The notes beneath the pieces are model-generated. The model was not told the DNA's origin. It worked only from the letters and a program-made list of their open reading frames with translations, and did no database searches. A stretch of DNA of 64,000 bases from Palaemon carinicauda. Lineage: Eukaryota; Arthropoda; Malacostraca; Decapoda; Palaemonidae. The DNA is taken from contig NC_090743.1 of NCBI RefSeq assembly GCF_036898095.1, positions 24,976,424 through 25,040,423 on the forward strand, read 5' to 3'. Positions 61,601 through 64,000 of this stretch are shown in pieces (the first letter of the stretch is position 1; the number at the start of each line of letters is the position of its first letter). The translations under genes were made by a program, and so were the position numbers.

Positions 61601-62728
61601 CGAAACATTCACCATTTTCTGTGAGGGAAGATTACAGACAGACATTTAAGTGCTTTTTAAAATGTAGCACACACCTCTCAAAAGAAAGAAACAAAGAAAA
61701 GTGTGGTCTAACTTCAAAGGAAGCATTAAATCAGTCTTTTCAATGGAGAATGCTCATAAAGTCCAGAGAGAATGAATCCAAAAGAAAATTATACAGCATT
61801 GAGGTGGAATGAACAGTTAATAACAAAGGAACCATTAAAAATCAATCCCATTTCAGAGAAGAATATCTTAAAATAAATTTTGTCTCATAAATCCAAACCA
61901 CTACCTTACACAGCCTGAAACTTCAGTTTAAAATACCCAACCATATCTGTTTAACACAAAATATTTTGTACTACCCTACAAGCCGAGAGATTTACCTATC
62001 CTACCTTATTCAGTATATGTCTCACTCTTAAAGTGAGGCTTTAGCTCAACTGGAAGGAAGGAAGTGGGGGAAACTAAGTAGTGGAGTTTTGTTTTTGAGA
62101 AATCTTAGGATTTTGGCATTTTTAACTTTGTATAATGAAAATATTGCTTTATATAAAACGATCTCTACTTACCATTTGAAATAGAGTACAGAATAATTTT
62201 CTGACTGGGTGAGGTCATTAAGTAAGACCTTATGTACTGTACTTAAATCTGTGAAAGAGCTTTGTTGTATGTTAGATCCAACTAGCTTAACAGGTCTCGG
62301 TCAACTTAGGGGATAAAAAACTAACAAGTTAAATGAAGAACTCTTGGAATGGAGAAGAAGCCTTGTTGTTGGCTGCTCTCAATCAGAAGTCTGATGTATG
62401 TTTAAAAGCAGAAAAATTCTGAGATGAAATATTAAAAATATACATTGGCAATGACCATTACAAAATTAGAAACAAGGATGTGCTATTTCACATCTTTTAG
62501 GAACTTGGAAGAACATGCGTCTCATGTCTAGGGAACCAAGCATGGAGACCACTGAATAGTCTCCAGTTCCCCACTGACTATTCCATTCGTAAGAGTAGGC
62601 TATAAGAGTCTATATATCTTCTAAGAAGCCCTCATGTCACCACCATTCCTGACAGTAGAGGGCAAATTCTGCAAGATCATGGGTGATATCAGCAGGCAGG
62701 TCTGGAATGTTGTCAGTCACTCAACATT
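61601..62728. other. non-coding DNA, possible decayed DIRS-F 3' part
   Basis: No gene recognised. Confidence 0.35.
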
Positions 62729-64000
62729 CTACCCAGCACATCCCCACAAGTATGAGCTGCAGGAAGAACTGAATTCCATGATCCTTTCTGCCTTCCTTCT
62801 CCCTCTACCTGGAGGGCCAAGTTGAGATTGAAAGGATGGAGCACTGTCAGAGCCTTTACAGGGAGAGCAGACTGGGCCTGAAGGTTGCAAGAGTCTTCCC
62901 CAGCACATGTTAAAAGGTGGTATGGGAATCTCAGAATAGTTATCCTTCAAGGGTCTGGACCCTTCGCAGTAACCGATTGATAAAAGAGGAACCTGTCTAC
63001 TCCCTCCGTGGGAACCAGGCAGCAGCCCTCATGCTAATGCGTTCTGACTCCTGACTCCCCTGTCTAGCAAAGCAGGAGGCAACTGTAATATCTCTCCTCT
63101 GGGTTTCGAATGGCCTATGGGGCAACTGAATGGTCCATAAAGAAGAATTTGTCCTTGCCATTTAACTGGATCAGTCCATGTACTGTACTTCCTCCTTATT
63201 GGGTTTGTCAAGCCTTTGGTTGTAGCAGCATGTGACTGCAAGCACCCAGCAATGGAATCTCAATGTAACTTGGAGGCTGGCCATGGAACAGCAGTCTAAA
63301 GCGGGAGTCTCTGGGGCGGGCACCGGAAAGCTTCCTGGAGGTGGCCCTGCGCAACTTCTGGAGGGTGTTGGCAACTAGGTCCTCCTGGGGAAATGCCTCT
63401 CCCAAAACTGGAGAGATCCTGAGTAGGTGAGCCTCCCTGTCAGAAATATTCTTCGGCAGACGAGCCAGGAAGGTGTCCCTTTGACAAAGGACCCAGTTCG
63501 CTTACTGGGTGAGGGCCTGGGTCCAAAGAAAGCAGACTACCTTGCCCCTGATGGTAACAACTCCTGCAGCTGCTCCCTCTTGACGTACATCTTGATATAG
63601 GGCATGGTGAAGGAAGAGACGGGCCCCGTCTAGATGACCATTCAGGAGACTACATGCGAGGCCAACTGAGCCAAGGCCTCCATCGAGAGAGCCTCCTGGA
63701 CAGAGAATGAGAGCTCTCTGCCAACAGCTTGTCCTCCGTAGACCAGGGGACAACTCCGCCAGGTTATCCTCAGCAGGCAGATGACCCTATTAGATGCCCC
63801 CAGGAGCATACAACCACCTGTGGCGGACCTTCATCAGTGGTAGGAGTTTGAGCAAGCTGTGTGCTCTGAGGGAGTTTTAAGGGCCAGCAACAACTTCATC
63901 CAGGCTTACAATGGCCCTGGAGACCAGCCACAACCATGGCAAAGTAAGGGGCAGCTTGCCTTCTTGAGGGGTTCCCAGAATCATCTCCACCTCCGAGGAA
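62729..64000 (-). pseudogene. DIRS-F Gag-like remnant, running off the right edge
   Basis: The minus strand enters at 64000 and reads, with several frameshifts, LGTPQEGKLP, LLKLLPLMK, EDNLAELSPGLRR, RDTFLARLPKNISDREAHLL and EAFPQEDLVANTLQKLRRA (about 64000-63210). This succession resembles DIRS Gag proteins of animals as I know them. Continuation to about 62729 (GRGRRKAERIMEF) is poorer. The 5' end of this element lies outside the window and no RT is found below. Confidence 0.55.

Noticed and set aside
59979..64000. Upstream CaMKK exons (activation loop, catalytic loop)
   Set aside because: I looked for DFG, APE and HRD contexts on the minus strand and could not identify any; they are probably beyond the window.

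Overview
This is eukaryotic, repeat-dominated genomic DNA from an animal, most likely an arthropod and probably a decapod crustacean. That placement is inferred from the spliced animal-type kinase gene, the density of DIRS-type retrotransposons, the long GA/GT and AAT microsatellites, and the AT-rich non-coding background. There are no operons, ribosome binding sites or CRISPR arrays. Only one host gene can be named: a calcium/calmodulin-dependent protein kinase kinase (CaMKK). Two minus-strand exons are visible (59763-59978 and 51405-51667). They join in phase 0 and encode the end of the kinase domain plus the autoinhibitory/calmodulin-binding region.

A little over half of the window is made of DIRS-type (tyrosine-recombinase) retrotransposons in at least four sequence families. 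DIRS-A (1-3498, +, left part outside the window) has open reading frames for RT-RNase H and for the overlapping tyrosine recombinase with all expected catalytic residues. DIRS-B (5237-11461, +) has both ends but has lost its RT palm and carries a tandem-repeat-rich leader. DIRS-C (14271-24382, +) has near-identical inverted ends, but its body is disrupted by a piggyBac-like MITE, stop codons, a LINE and microsatellites. DIRS-C2 (36211-about 39046, +) is a truncated relative. DIRS-D (41546-47374, -) is heavily decayed. DIRS-E (52115-59349, -) fills almost all of the CaMKK intron in the sense orientation. DIRS-F (about 62729-64000, -) is a gag remnant running off the right edge.

The most informative structural signal is that all five elements whose right end lies in the window (A-E) carry an internal complementary region near that end. 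Each consists of the complement of the element's left end joined to the complement of its right end. This is the circle-junction arrangement known from DIRS-1, and it fixes element boundaries from sequence alone.

Other mobile DNA includes an RTE-like LINE fragment (12131-13557, +), a 5'-truncated LINE with an open 448-codon RT frame (20871-22300, -), a retropepsin-bearing LTR-retroelement remnant (about 32869-34350, -), a piggyBac-like MITE (18114-18413), a pair of TA-flanked MITEs in opposite orientation (24851-25123; 31171-31731), a fold-back element made of roughly 13-bp iterons (60601-61600), and two inverted copies of an AAT-tailed interspersed repeat (39047-39645; 45496-46060). The rest (notably 25124-31170 and 47375-51404) is AT-rich sequence in which I see no gene.
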